The notes: generated by a model from the letters alone, not told the origin. Counted from the first letter of the stretch, positions 17,666-25,600 are shown. The stretch: 64,000 nucleotides of DNA from Gammaproteobacteria bacterium CG11_big_fil_rev_8_21_14_0_20_46_22 (GCA_002796245.1 PCWT01000016.1:28941-92940), one strand, 5' to 3'. Program-made: numbers and translations.

Positions 17666-17694
17666 TTGACAAGAAACTCGTCAAGGTATATTAT
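17666..17694 (+). promoter_or_regulatory. Sigma70 promoter of the csrA leader
   Basis: TTGACA at 17666-17671 and TATTAT at 17689-17694 are separated by exactly 17 bp. Transcription would start near 17701 and run through a leader of about 340 nt with a hairpin before csrA. Confidence 0.65.
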
Positions 17695-17705
17695 GTCACG
17701 TAGAT

Positions 17706-17726
17706 GGAACGTTCCAAATACGGAAC
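17706..17726. promoter_or_regulatory. GGAACGTTCC palindrome and GGAAC half site at the transcription start
   Basis: A perfect 10-bp palindrome at 17706-17715 is followed by a CGGAAC half site at 17721-17726. Both cover the expected initial transcribed region of the csrA leader promoter and so would suit a roadblock repressor. The binding protein is unknown. Confidence 0.4.
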
Positions 17727-17948
17727 ACCAAGGGGAGATAGAGAAGTCAGTTAAGAATGACTTTAAAAAAATCCTAAAACAATAGTAACAATAAAATTGG
17801 ATTTAACGACATAGCAGGAATTGCGATGGTTACTATGAATGAATACGACCAAATACAAGCCTCAAAACTAATATCATTATTAGTTCGCATATCTAATCCA
17901 AATGGGGCTAAGACACACCAAAGAATCAACGCCACCCTTCGTTGTAAT

Positions 17949-18004
17949 AATCGTCTCAGCAGAAGTTTGTTAGTAGCAAACTCTCTGTTGAGGCGATTTT
18001 TTTT
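17949..18004 (+). terminator. Long terminator-like hairpin in the csrA leader
   Basis: AATCG-T-CTCA-GCAG (from 17949) pairs with CTGT-TGAG-G-CGATT (to 17998), with a nested AGTTTG/CAAACT stem, and eight T residues follow. It lies 36 bp before the csrA start, so it either attenuates csrA or ends a small RNA of about 300 nt that starts at the 17666 promoter. Confidence 0.65.
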
Positions 18005-18039
18005 AGCTTCACAGATTATATGCATAGGAGGTGCGCATC

Positions 18040-18222
18040 ATGTTAATTTTGACTAGACGAGTTGGTGAAAGCATTGTTATAAATGACAATATAACTATTA
18101 CTGTACTTGGCGTGAAAGGAAGCCAGGTTAGACTGGGTACTCAAGCACCGCTTGATACGTCAGTGCATAGAGAAGAGATTTATCAAAAACTTCATGATGA
18201 GGCAGAGACCAAAAATGAATAG
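18040..18222 (+). CDS. csrA: CsrA-family RNA-binding regulator
   Basis: The 60-residue product is canonical in length and sequence: [26 protein letters not shown] and SVHREEIYQ, which holds the RNA-contact arginine of CsrA. ATG at 18040 follows AGGAGGT by 7 bp. CsrA homodimers bind GGA motifs in mRNA leaders and block or enhance translation. ICEs of Legionella are known to carry csrA paralogues. This copy is preceded by a strong promoter and a terminator-like leader hairpin, and the AGGAGG region itself is a possible autoregulatory site. Whether it is the host's main csrA or an element copy cannot be told here, but its location argues for the element. Confidence 0.9.
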   Translation: MLILTRRVGESIVINDNITITVLGVKGSQVRLGTQAPLDTSVHREEIYQKLHDEAETKNE

Positions 18223-18315
18223 CTAACAAATTTTTATTTAAACGGTAACGAACTGTCAACACCAGTTTTTACTTAGTAAATATTTAAAAAATATAGAGTA
18301 TAGAGGTCAAACATT

Positions 18316-18975
18316 ATGTCAGAGCATATTACTGACTACTTGGGTGATTTATTCCAAGAAACATTTAAAATAAAGCAAAAGCTAAACGTTAAATATATTA
18401 CATTTTTATTTAAAGCAGCCGAGTCATTTGCAAAAACAGGTTTTTATGGCACCTCTATCGATAAATTAGCTGAAGCTTCTCAGTTAAATCGAGTCTCTAT
18501 TCGAATCAAAATGAACAAAGCTGAATTATTTCAGTTCATTGTACTCGCCACAGAAGAAATTTGCGCTAGAGAAATTTTCACACACCTTAAAGACAAAGCT
18601 TCGTATGTAGAAAAAAAGCGTAAGTTTATCGAAGAATTTAAAAATATTTTATTTAAGTATACTGATTTTTTTATTACCTCACTACTTGGGCATCAGTTTA
18701 ACAATGAGCGCGAGCTAAACGATAGCGTTATAAATTTTCATAAGCAATGGCATGAAGCCATTTTAACTATAGCCCCGCCTTTCAATTTTGTTGAGCCAGA
18801 AGAAGTTGCAAGATCAAGTCTAGTTTATTTGGTCGGCGAACTCTCAATAGCCAATAAACGCCCAGATGGTATCAAATACATAGAAAAAGCTTTTCTTCAA
18901 TTAGAAAATTATTGGAATGGAAAAACATCCATTCTTCTTCCAAGCGAGTCAAAGGACAATAGGAGAAGTGAGTAA
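18316..18975 (+). CDS. TetR/AcrR-type transcriptional regulator
   Basis: The 219-residue protein has a TetR-like N-terminal helix set: AAESFAKTGFYGTSIDKLA, then a recognition region SQLNRVSIRIKMNKAELF. The recognition helix is less canonical than usual (IRIKMN where YYHFKS is common), so DNA specificity may differ. Its stop overlaps the ATG of the next small gene (TAATG). The leader TAGAGTATAGAGGTC at 18294-18308 also occurs at 12823. Role is unknown, perhaps controlling the downstream receiver and transporter genes. Confidence 0.65.
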   Translation: MSEHITDYLGDLFQETFKIKQKLNVKYITFLFKAAESFAKTGFYGTSIDKLAEASQLNRVSIRIKMNKAELFQFIVLATEEICAREIFTHLKDKASYVEKKRKFIEEFKNILFKYTDFFITSLLGHQFNNERELNDSVINFHKQWHEAILTIAPPFNFVEPEEVARSSLVYLVGELSIANKRPDGIKYIEKAFLQLENYWNGKTSILLPSESKDNRRSE

Positions 18976-19160
18976 TGTTATTCAGCCTCAAACGATTTCC
19001 CGGTAGCCACGTTAAAGGCTCTTTCAGCCACAACAATAAGCTAACAAGCACACTGAAAAGCGCCTGTGCCGGACGTGCGTTATCGGGAATTTTATCAATG
19101 CTTACAAGAAGCACACAAGAAAGGTTCCTGAAAAAATTGGAATGGAGAAAATGCCGATGA
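18975..19160 (+). CDS. Small basic protein coupled between TetR and receiver genes
   Basis: The 61-residue Arg/Lys-rich frame shares TAATG with the TetR gene and ATGA with the receiver gene at 19157. This tight double coupling is the main support for its being translated. No family is recognised. Confidence 0.4.
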   Translation: MLFSLKRFPGSHVKGSFSHNNKLTSTLKSACAGRALSGILSMLTRSTQERFLKKLEWRKCR

Positions 19161-19585
19161 AAACCTGGAAGAAAGGAAGTTCCACAATAAATGAAAAACC
19201 AACTGTATTATTGGTTGATGATAGTCCTGTAGCTTTAAAAGCAGCTATTGATATGTTTTTATTTCTAGGCTGTGAAACACAGTCAGCAAAAAATTCTAAA
19301 GAAGCAATAATATTGGTTCGACAATTAAAACTAATGCATAAAACCTTATCTTTGGCTGTATTTGACATTGAAATGAAAAATGAAGATGGCCATCAAGAGA
19401 ATGGCGATCAACTCGCTAAACGTGTACATGAAATTTACCCGAGCTTACGTATATTTGCTGTTACTTCAATATCTAAGGGTTCGATGAATTTAGTTGATCA
19501 ATCTGATTTAGATGGTTTATTTCAAAAACCCTTAGACATTGGTTTGTGTCAGAAGTTATTAAAGGATGTGAAAAAGGTTTGCTAA
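19157..19585 (+). CDS. Stand-alone receiver (response-regulator) protein
   Basis: The 142-residue protein is a single receiver domain: VLLVDDSPVALKAA (acidic pair), AVFDIEMKNEDG (phosphoacceptor Asp), VTSISKG (Thr/Ser switch) and LFQKPLD (conserved Lys-Pro). There is no output domain, so it acts by protein contact, CheY-like. A kinase partner is not next to it; the sensor cluster at 1-5 kb is a possible source. The start at 19157 overlaps the previous stop by 4 bp. Confidence 0.75.
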   Translation: MKTWKKGSSTINEKPTVLLVDDSPVALKAAIDMFLFLGCETQSAKNSKEAIILVRQLKLMHKTLSLAVFDIEMKNEDGHQENGDQLAKRVHEIYPSLRIFAVTSISKGSMNLVDQSDLDGLFQKPLDIGLCQKLLKDVKKVC

Positions 19586-19681
19586 TGAGCGAAAAAGTTT
19601 GTGGGAGGCACAAGCATAATAATAAAGACGGTAACAACAAAAATAAGCCGCTGTTTCCTGCTTTATATTTTCGGGGGAGCT

Positions 19682-19924
19682 ATGAAAATTGATTTTCCTA
19701 ACGAGGCATTAAAACAAATTAGCGAAAAGCTAGAAAAACGCAGAAATATGAAAAACCTAAATCCTGGTTATTTTGAATCTGGATTGCCATTGCGTGAAGA
19801 AATAGATGACTTTGAAGAAGTCGAGCGATGTATTTTTAGAGACAGAGAAAAATTTAAAATAATTATTGAACAACTTTTAAATAGTTTAAGTAACGAATTA
19901 AAAACGAAAGGCTTTAAAGCCTAG
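19682..19924 (+). CDS. Small charged helical protein
   Basis: The 80-residue soluble protein (MKIDFPNEALKQISEKLEKR) is mostly helix and acidic/basic alternation. GGGGGAG precedes ATG at 19682. It lies between the receiver and a coiled-coil protein, 10 bp from the latter. The position is comparable to the small lvr genes that accompany csrA paralogues in Legionella ICEs, but I cannot make a sequence-level assignment. Confidence 0.5.
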   Translation: MKIDFPNEALKQISEKLEKRRNMKNLNPGYFESGLPLREEIDDFEEVERCIFRDREKFKIIIEQLLNSLSNELKTKGFKA

Positions 19925-19934
19925 GAGGCGCGGC

Positions 19935-20309
19935 ATGAGCACACAAAGACAAGTACATAATCACTCACTATGGGGAGCAAGTGTTCTAACTGCCGCATCA
20001 GCTAGAGCAACCATCCTTGATTTAAAGCGAGAATGTGAACGTCAGAAAGACATCAATTTTCGTTTAATGGAACGTGAACAAAAATTACGTCACTGGCTTG
20101 CGCAGGAGCAAGAAAACACGGAGCGAATGAATACCTTTGCAAGTAAATTTCAACTTCAATTCTTAGAAACGAAAGCATCACTTAAAAAAGAGAAGCAACG
20201 ACGAGTAAAAGCAGAAGGCTTAGTCAAATCTCTAAGAGAAGAGCTAAGTAAATATAAAGCTGATGATGATCTCTCTGCACAAGCGAGAAAAGGGCATCGG
20301 CTATTTTAA
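19935..20309 (+). CDS. Coiled-coil protein of the regulatory block
   Basis: The 124-residue product has heptad-like coiled coil over about residues 30-110 (DLKRECERQKDINFRLMERE and onwards). A short N-terminal segment with SLWGASVLTAASARAT precedes it. No enzyme motif is present. It is in the same direction as its neighbours and ends 11 bp before the peptide transporter gene. It may correspond to a LvrB-type small protein by position only. Confidence 0.5.
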   Translation: MSTQRQVHNHSLWGASVLTAASARATILDLKRECERQKDINFRLMEREQKLRHWLAQEQENTERMNTFASKFQLQFLETKASLKKEKQRRVKAEGLVKSLREELSKYKADDDLSAQARKGHRLF

Positions 20310-20320
20310 AGGAGTTCTCA

Positions 20321-21793
20321 ATGGAAATACCATTGGATGGCAATTTACCAGAAGTACCAAAGTCTAAATCATTTCGGGTACTTTGGTTCGTTGAGTTGTG
20401 GGAGCGATTCGGCTATTACGGTGTACAAGCGATTTTAGCGCTCTATTTTGTACAGCAGCTAGGGTACAACCAAACTCAAAGCTTTTATGTCTTTGGCTCT
20501 TTCAGTGCTTTTGTTTATGGCTTTGCTTGGATTGGCGGCAGAGTTGGTGATGATTATTTGGGAGCAAAGCGAACGCTTGTTTTAGGCGCAACAATCTTAG
20601 CCTTTTCATACCTTGGGTTGGCACTTTCAAATAAGCAAACAGTTTTTTATGCCTTAGCAGGTATTGTTGTTGGTAATGCCTTGTTTAAGGCAAACCCTAG
20701 CTCACTTATTTCTAAATTATATGGCAAAGGTAATGTCGCACTAGACAGTGCTATGACTTGGTATTACATGGCGGTAAATATTGGCTCAATGATCTCTATG
20801 GCGATGACGCCTATTGTGGCTCAAAATTATGGGTGGCCACTGGCTTTTGGAATATGTGCTATTGGTTTATTCTTGGGGGTAGCGAACTATGGTATTTACC
20901 GAGGCCGGTTAGCGCATATTGCCACAAGCGCAGGAAAGCAACCTTTTAGCATAAAACGTTTTTTAATTGTGCTTTCCGGTGGATTTGTCAGCTTCATCAT
21001 CATTGCCCATTTGCTCAAACACACAACGGTTTGCAATTGGATTATTTATCTTGTTGTTGCAGGGGCATTTTTTTATTTTTTAAAAGAAAGCCGCGCGCTT
21101 TCCAGTACAGAGCGCAAGCGTATGCTTGTTGCACTTGTCCTTATAATGCAAGCCGTGCTGTTTTTTGTTTTATACAACCAGATGGCTACTTCCTTAACCT
21201 TTTTTGCATTACACAACATCAATAATCATGTTTTTGGTTTAACGGTTCCAGCCGCCGAATACCAAGTTTTAAATTCAGTGGTCATCGTGCTTATGTCGCC
21301 CCTGTTAGCAAAACTTTATATACATTGGCCTGCGACACATATTACTAAATTTTGTATTGGCATGAGTTTATGTGCTTCAGCTTTTCTAGTTTTAGCATTA
21401 CCCCAATTCACAGCCAGCAATGGGTTAGCTTCACCTTGGTGGATGGTCTTGACCTATTACTTACAGTCAACAGGCGAGTTATTAGTATCAGCGCTTGGTT
21501 TGGCAATGGTCGCTGAACTATGTCCTGAATACATGAGTGGTTTTGTTATGGGGGTATGGTTTTTAACAAGCATGTTAGCAGGGCCAATTGGTGCATGGGT
21601 AGGTGCTTTAACAGTGCCTAATAATACTCTGCAACAATTAACGCCCGTTGCTAGCATGAGCCTATATTCACATGTCTTTACTGAAATAGGGTTAGTGACG
21701 GGATTGATTGCAATCTTAATGTGGTTGCTTAGACCCTTATTAAACAAAGCAATTGTACCTGTTCACCTGCTATCTCATGAGGAAGGAAAATAG
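20321..21793 (+). CDS. POT-family proton-coupled oligopeptide transporter
   Basis: The 490-residue protein has about 14 membrane helices and the POT/PTR signature: LWERFGYYGVQAILALYF at the first helix, then FVYGFAWIGGRVGDDYLGAKR, which matches the bacterial DtpA/TppB pattern. The family imports di- and tripeptides with protons. Peptide uptake is a main nutrition route for amino-acid-dependent intracellular Legionellales, so it is plausible fitness cargo of the element. AAAGGAG precedes ATG. Confidence 0.85.
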   Translation: MEIPLDGNLPEVPKSKSFRVLWFVELWERFGYYGVQAILALYFVQQLGYNQTQSFYVFGSFSAFVYGFAWIGGRVGDDYLGAKRTLVLGATILAFSYLGLALSNKQTVFYALAGIVVGNALFKANPSSLISKLYGKGNVALDSAMTWYYMAVNIGSMISMAMTPIVAQNYGWPLAFGICAIGLFLGVANYGIYRGRLAHIATSAGKQPFSIKRFLIVLSGGFVSFIIIAHLLKHTTVCNWIIYLVVAGAFFYFLKESRALSSTERKRMLVALVLIMQAVLFFVLYNQMATSLTFFALHNINNHVFGLTVPAAEYQVLNSVVIVLMSPLLAKLYIHWPATHITKFCIGMSLCASAFLVLALPQFTASNGLASPWWMVLTYYLQSTGELLVSALGLAMVAELCPEYMSGFVMGVWFLTSMLAGPIGAWVGALTVPNNTLQQLTPVASMSLYSHVFTEIGLVTGLIAILMWLLRPLLNKAIVPVHLLSHEEGK

Positions 21794-21840
21794 TTTTGTT
21801 AATTAATCTGATTTTTACAGACAATCATAATACTAATAAT

Positions 21841-21913
21841 TTTTTGCGGGAAGTCCTACCTTCTTGGCGCTATTTAGTGATTTTTTCTTGCGGGAATACC
21901 TACCCTCAGCGCC
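21841..21913. repeat. Imperfect tandem repeat TTGCGGGAA-n2-CCTACC before the csrT-like gene
   Basis: TTGCGGGAAGTCCTACC (from 21844) recurs as TTGCGGGAATACCTACC (from 21888), 44 bp apart, both followed by a GGCGC/GCGCC stretch. They lie in the gap upstream of the csrA-like gene at 22033. A regulatory binding site is possible; function unknown. Confidence 0.4.
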
Positions 21914-22032
21914 TAGCTACCCAGTAGCAAAATGGCCAGTGCAATGCTGGCTCCTTATTAACGTAAAACTAACGAGTCGAATAACAATAAAGACACCTCT
22001 TAATTTAAATCATCTACAGGAGTGTCAAACAC

Positions 22033-22251
22033 ATGTTAATAGTAAGCAGAAGACCCAATGAAAGGGTCGATATTTTTTTTGAGGATAAACTTATTGGTAC
22101 GGTCGTTGTTAGAAGTTTGCATGAAAGCCACGTTAAATTAGGCTTAGAAGCATGCGGCAAAGTAAAGTTTATGCGCGAAGAATTGATTTTAAAGGAAGAT
22201 GGGAAAGTACCCAAAATAGCAAATATCAAAACTGTCATAACAGAAGATTAA
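22033..22251 (+). CDS. Divergent CsrA-like RNA-binding protein (CsrT-like)
   Basis: The 72-residue protein keeps the CsrA start MLIVSRRPNERVDI, the central VKLGLEA and the key arginine in FMREELIL, but differs at most other positions and has a longer C terminus. It thus resembles the csrT class of csrA-like genes reported in Legionella ICEs. CAGGAG precedes ATG. Two csrA-type genes 4 kb apart suggest distinct RNA targets or mixed dimers. Placed at the border of the conjugation module, it is a likely post-transcriptional switch of the element. Confidence 0.75.
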   Translation: MLIVSRRPNERVDIFFEDKLIGTVVVRSLHESHVKLGLEACGKVKFMREELILKEDGKVPKIANIKTVITED

Positions 22252-22263
22252 ACCAAGACTAAT

Positions 22264-22629
22264 TCATACAGTATTGTTTTTTACCCAGCTATTCACTTCG
22301 GCTTCGTTATAGCGAACTAAATATCCTAGACGGCGAAATGGTATGGGATTATCACTGGCACGATTTGCTTTGAGCCAAGCTTCTGAGCAGCCAAGCTTTT
22401 CTGCCAGTTTTTTTGTACGATAAAACTTAAGGGTTAAATCTTTTCGGCCAAACCATTCTAGCACCTCTTTTTTATCGTACACCACTGTTCTATAACCAAA
22501 ACGTTTTGCAGGAATAGGATTTTTGCCTCTATTACGATTATATCGTACCCACTCAACATCAACGTCTAGTAATTCCGCTAATTGTTCAGAGGTATAAAAT
22601 GTAAATTTTTCGTTGTTATTTGTTGTCAT
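22264..22629 (-). CDS. Tandem AlpA/MerR-like helix-turn-helix protein
   Basis: The 121-residue protein consists of two copies of one winged-HTH unit. FYTSEQLAELLDVDVEWVRY with ending KEVLEWF aligns with FYRTKKLAEKLGCSEAWLKA and ending AEVNSWV; both contain NPIPAKRFGY or NPIPFRRLGY. Single units of this kind are excisionases and AlpA-type activators. A covalent dimer of such domains would read an asymmetric or spaced pair of half sites. Candidates are the 20-bp-phased repeats at 25.4 and 47.9 kb. It is convergent with the csrT-like gene. Confidence 0.65.
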   Translation of the reverse strand: MTTNNNEKFTFYTSEQLAELLDVDVEWVRYNRNRGKNPIPAKRFGYRTVVYDKKEVLEWFGRKDLTLKFYRTKKLAEKLGCSEAWLKANRASDNPIPFRRLGYLVRYNEAEVNSWVKNNTV

Positions 22630-22741
22630 GAGAAACCTACCTTTGTTTACGATAGGTTCAGTGTATTTTGAGGGGCAAAAAGTCTTAATGGGTATCCCAC
22701 TACCAAAAAACTTGTAGAAGTGGGATACAAGAAAAATAAGG

Positions 22742-23716
22742 CTAATTTAGAGGTTTCTTTCTCTTTTTGTTATTGACCTCAAACTCATCAGGGTAATATT
22801 TGTAAAACCAGTCATAGATAGTTTGCAGTTCACTACCCACCTTTAACCTTGATGTGCCAATTTCGTCAGAAAACTCCTGCACATCATCAACGATATGTGC
22901 AATAAGCTTTGTTTTATTTAGGCCGGGGTTAGCTTTTTTAGCCTCTTGATAAAGTTGCCAAGCCTTTTCGCGGCGCTCCCGACTTTTACTCCAACGCGCC
23001 TCATTACCTTGGAGTGAACGCTGACATTGTTGAAAAGCGTTAGCCGCTTGAAGGGTTTGCTGAAATGTCACAGAAACTAGCTGGTCGTAGAAATCAGCTA
23101 AATCAATGGCACGTTGAGCTTCAAGCGTAGCATTCGCGGCTCGCCTAAACTCCCATAAGGTTGGCCGATCAACGTCGTTTGCACCAAGTTTAGGGTCTAC
23201 ACGCTGTAACTTTTTAAGTGCCGTAGACGCTTTATAAAGTGCTAATACACAAAAAAACTCAGCGTTAGTGAAGTTATCAGAACACAGGTCGCAAGGTGTT
23301 TCTGATAAGAATTTTTCGGTATACGCGGCTGCTTCCTTGAGTACATCAACGTACCCCAAATAATGCATCTCTGTGGCTTCAATAGCTTTTTCACGATACT
23401 CGTCAAAGTTGGTATATGCAGCCAGCGTCGGGTCTGTTTCTTCCAGCTTAGCCTTAGACTCCTTAATCATTTGGTCAATTTCTTGCTGAAAAAACCAATC
23501 GTATATTTTAAAGATATCCTCTAAAGCCAGGTTAATGGCTTCCTCAGAACGTTGCCGGGTTGTTTTTAAGTGGTATAAGGCGCGGTAAACAATGCGCTTT
23601 AAGAGTACTGTATCGTGGCCATCTAAGACCGTTGGTAGTCTTAAACTAAAGACTGACTCTGGTGGCCAAGACAGGATGCTTTGAAAGTCCAAAGCAATGT
23701 CGTTCATATCTGACAT
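22742..23716 (-). CDS. Hypothetical helical protein
   Basis: The 324-residue soluble protein is predicted to be nearly all helix. It has two cysteines as CDLC in the middle (ETPCDLCSD) and a C-terminal segment with LNKTKLIAHIVDDVQEF that could be a DNA-binding helix pair. ATG at 23716 has GAGGTG 8 bp upstream. No family is recognised. It lies in the regulatory region upstream of the transfer operon and is transcribed away from it. Confidence 0.5.
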   Translation of the reverse strand: MSDMNDIALDFQSILSWPPESVFSLRLPTVLDGHDTVLLKRIVYRALYHLKTTRQRSEEAINLALEDIFKIYDWFFQQEIDQMIKESKAKLEETDPTLAAYTNFDEYREKAIEATEMHYLGYVDVLKEAAAYTEKFLSETPCDLCSDNFTNAEFFCVLALYKASTALKKLQRVDPKLGANDVDRPTLWEFRRAANATLEAQRAIDLADFYDQLVSVTFQQTLQAANAFQQCQRSLQGNEARWSKSRERREKAWQLYQEAKKANPGLNKTKLIAHIVDDVQEFSDEIGTSRLKVGSELQTIYDWFYKYYPDEFEVNNKKRKKPLN

Positions 23717-23993
23717 TTTTTTCACCTCATTCCCTTTATACAACGGTTTTCCTTACTAAACAAACACTTATCACGCCCAAGATGTAGGAAAAAACTTACG
23801 CTTTTTTACCTATTTCTCTTGACTATTTGTTTCATTATTATACAATAGGTACGTTATATAAATGACGTTGCTAACAATTCTATCATATCAAAGATCAACA
23901 GAGATTCCTCTGCTTGTGTATTTTCTAAGTAAATCCTCCTCCTCTTTTTTGGTTACTTACCCAAGAACCGTCGTGGTGCATTTGTGCGCCTCG

Positions 23994-24108
23994 TTACGCA
24001 AAGCCTGCGTAAGCTAGCTCAGCGTAAGTAGTACGATGCTACGCGGTGCGTTGCGTTGCAACAAACGGATGTGTTTGCTACGCATATTGCCCAGCTTAAT
24101 TGGGCAAT
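23994..24108. other. Cluster of inverted repeats, candidate oriT or structured RNA
   Basis: Within 115 bp lie TTACGCA/TGCGTAA (23994-24012), GCGTA/TACGC (24022-24044), CAAAC/GTTTG (24062-24077) and a perfect 8-bp ATTGCCCA/TGGGCAAT (24086-24108). The segment is GC-richer than its surroundings and lies in the only large gap (23717-24175) before the transfer module. Phased inverted repeats are typical of conjugative origins, but no nick site is recognisable. Confidence 0.35.
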
Positions 24109-24175
24109 TGCAGGATTAGGATGACTGCATAATAACAACAGGACTTAGTAGAAAAAAATAATGAGGTAAATAACC

Positions 24176-24316
24176 ATGTCATCAACAGCAAATACAGCGT
24201 TCATTCAAACAGTGCAATTTCTTATTGATTGTTCATACCAACATAACAGGGCTCGTACCCATAAGAGACCGGCTACCTGCCGAGACCTTATTTTCCGAGT
24301 TTGGCGTTTTTAATAA
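24176..24316 (+). CDS. Small protein candidate (46 codons)
   Basis: ATG at 24176 follows AATGAGGTAA with good spacing and opens a 46-codon frame (MSSTANTAFIQTVQFLIDCS) ending at 24316. The basic C terminus is RARTHKRPATCRDL. Support is only the ribosome binding site and position in the regulatory region. Confidence 0.35.
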
Positions 24317-24354
24317 GCCAAGCATTCAGGTAATCGAGATGTGTGAGGTATGTC

Positions 24355-24807
24355 ATGAGTGTCAACACCACTAAGGGCATTGTTAAACAACTAGCCGTTC
24401 AAGAACAAGCAGCACAGCCTGCTGGAAAACTGCAAGAGCTATTGCGCGAACAACGCATTGCTAAACAGCGATATATGGAAAGTTTATCAGAATATCGTGA
24501 AGCAAAAGAAGAACTAGATGAAATCAACCGTGCCATTAAAGAAGAAGCAGCGCTAAATAGCGATCCGTCAATTAACTTAAAACCCGCCAAATCAAGAGTC
24601 ATTATTGATTCAGCCGATAATGTACCCGGTAATTATTATCGACTCTTTACACATCGTATACCTGACGTACACAAGATTGCTCAGGCTTTAGAGGCTGGCG
24701 TTGAGATACCCGGCGCACGTTTAGAAGACAGCAATACTGTCGAATTAAATGCTAAAAAAAAGTTTGCCGATGATGAATGTTCAAAAACTTTCTCTCACAA
24801 CAACTAA
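24355..24807 (+). CDS. Small coiled-coil protein
   Basis: The 150-residue protein has a strongly helical coiled-coil half (about residues 10-65, with EAKEELDEINRAIKEEA), then a globular half with NYYRLFTHRIPDVHKIAQAL. ATG at 24355 follows GAGGTATGTC. It ends 11 bp before the Q-like antiterminator gene and is probably co-transcribed with it. Family unknown. Confidence 0.5.
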   Translation: MSVNTTKGIVKQLAVQEQAAQPAGKLQELLREQRIAKQRYMESLSEYREAKEELDEINRAIKEEAALNSDPSINLKPAKSRVIIDSADNVPGNYYRLFTHRIPDVHKIAQALEAGVEIPGARLEDSNTVELNAKKKFADDECSKTFSHNN

Positions 24808-24818
24808 TGGAGGTACTT

Positions 24819-25196
24819 ATGAACTACCAAAATAAACTTAACTTAATTGAAACAAAACAGCGGTTACGGCACTGGGCAGATTGGTGCCATGACATCATAA
24901 CGATGGGGCATAGTTTTCCTAGCAAGACCATCATTGCTCAGTTAATCGATGCTAAGGGCGAGCTGATAAGAAGCACAAATGCTACTCTAGCACCCGACAA
25001 TGATGAAGCAGAAGAAGTTGATGAGCTTATTAACCTTTATGCGAAGGATTATCCTGAGCGAGCGAGGGTGCTTGTGCTTCATTACTTAAACCCTGAAAAA
25101 ACGAAAGACAAAATTGACTTATCAAAAGTCAGTCGACCAACGTATTTTCGGTATCTTGATGATTCAGAAGAATGGATCAGCAAGCATTTACAATAA
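24819..25196 (+). CDS. Phage-82-type Q antiterminator-like protein
   Basis: The 125-residue protein resembles the Phage_antitermQ family in length and layout: RLRHWADWCHD near the N terminus, an acidic centre (NDEAEEVDELI), YPERARVLVLHYL matching the DEYELLVLHYV block, and a C-terminal HTH-like SRPTYFRYLDDSEEWI. GGAGGT precedes ATG by 4 bp. Q proteins load on paused RNA polymerase near a promoter and make it ignore terminators. Here the gene is directly upstream of a promoter whose leader has a terminator, and a near-copy of that promoter module lies at 48 kb. Function is inferred. Confidence 0.65.
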   Translation: MNYQNKLNLIETKQRLRHWADWCHDIITMGHSFPSKTIIAQLIDAKGELIRSTNATLAPDNDEAEEVDELINLYAKDYPERARVLVLHYLNPEKTKDKIDLSKVSRPTYFRYLDDSEEWISKHLQ

Positions 25197-25202
25197 CCCA
25201 TC

Positions 25203-25235
25203 AAGCGCCAGTTATCACACTGGCGCTTTTCTTTT
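25203..25235 (+). terminator. Intrinsic terminator after the Q-like gene
   Basis: AAGCGCCAGT (25203-25212) and ACTGGCGCTT (25219-25228) form a perfect 10-bp stem with a 6-nt loop, followed by a T-rich tract. It separates the regulatory genes from the transfer operon promoter. Confidence 0.85.
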
Positions 25236-25384
25236 TATACAACCTATCAAAAAGCTTTCCAACTTAACGTTTATATATTCGCGGTAAGTAAACAATTTCT
25301 TACAAACAACTTGCGGATTAACACCATTCAACACACAGTTTTTTTATTATTTTAATTTTTTTTAAAAACTTTTACTTTAATTAT

Positions 25385-25500
25385 CACCGTATTCCCCGAA
25401 TGAATACCGTATTCCCCTTAGTCTCACAGCCGGATAAAAAAACGAAAAAAAATCATTACCCCGAATGAATACCGTATTCCCCGAACCAATACCGTATTCC
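25385..25500. repeat. Operator array, copy 1: four ACCGTATTCC sites in two 20-bp-phased pairs
   Basis: ACCGTATTCC starts at 25386, 25406, 25471 and 25491, so pairs are 20 bp apart and the pairs are 65 bp apart. Two sites extend to the odd palindrome GAATACCGTATTC (25402-25414 and 25467-25479). The same array with the same spacings is at 47942-48056. It lies 40 bp before the transfer promoter, in a gap of about 470 bp without a gene (25236-25707). Confidence 0.75.
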
Positions 25501-25541
25501 CCTAATAGGTTGATTAATAAGAACTTTTTTGCAAAAAAGAC

Positions 25542-25570
25542 TTGCAAAGTTTTTCCGAAATCGCTATACT
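25542..25570 (+). promoter_or_regulatory. Sigma70 promoter of the transfer operon
   Basis: TTGCAA at 25542-25547 and TATACT at 25565-25570 are 17 bp apart. The -35 to -10 stretch including CCGAAATCGC is shared with the promoter at 48097-48125. Transcription would begin near 25577. Confidence 0.75.
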
Positions 25571-25600
25571 GCCACTGTAACTTCAAAAAAGTCCAAACAA

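Noticed and set aside
17826..18056. 76-codon frame in the csrA leader
   Set aside because: It lies over the nested terminator hairpin, has no ribosome site and no coding character.
19682..22251. Direct naming of lvrA, lvrB and lvrC
   Set aside because: Position beside csrA-type genes is suggestive, but I cannot confirm sequence identity of the small genes with the Legionella lvr set.
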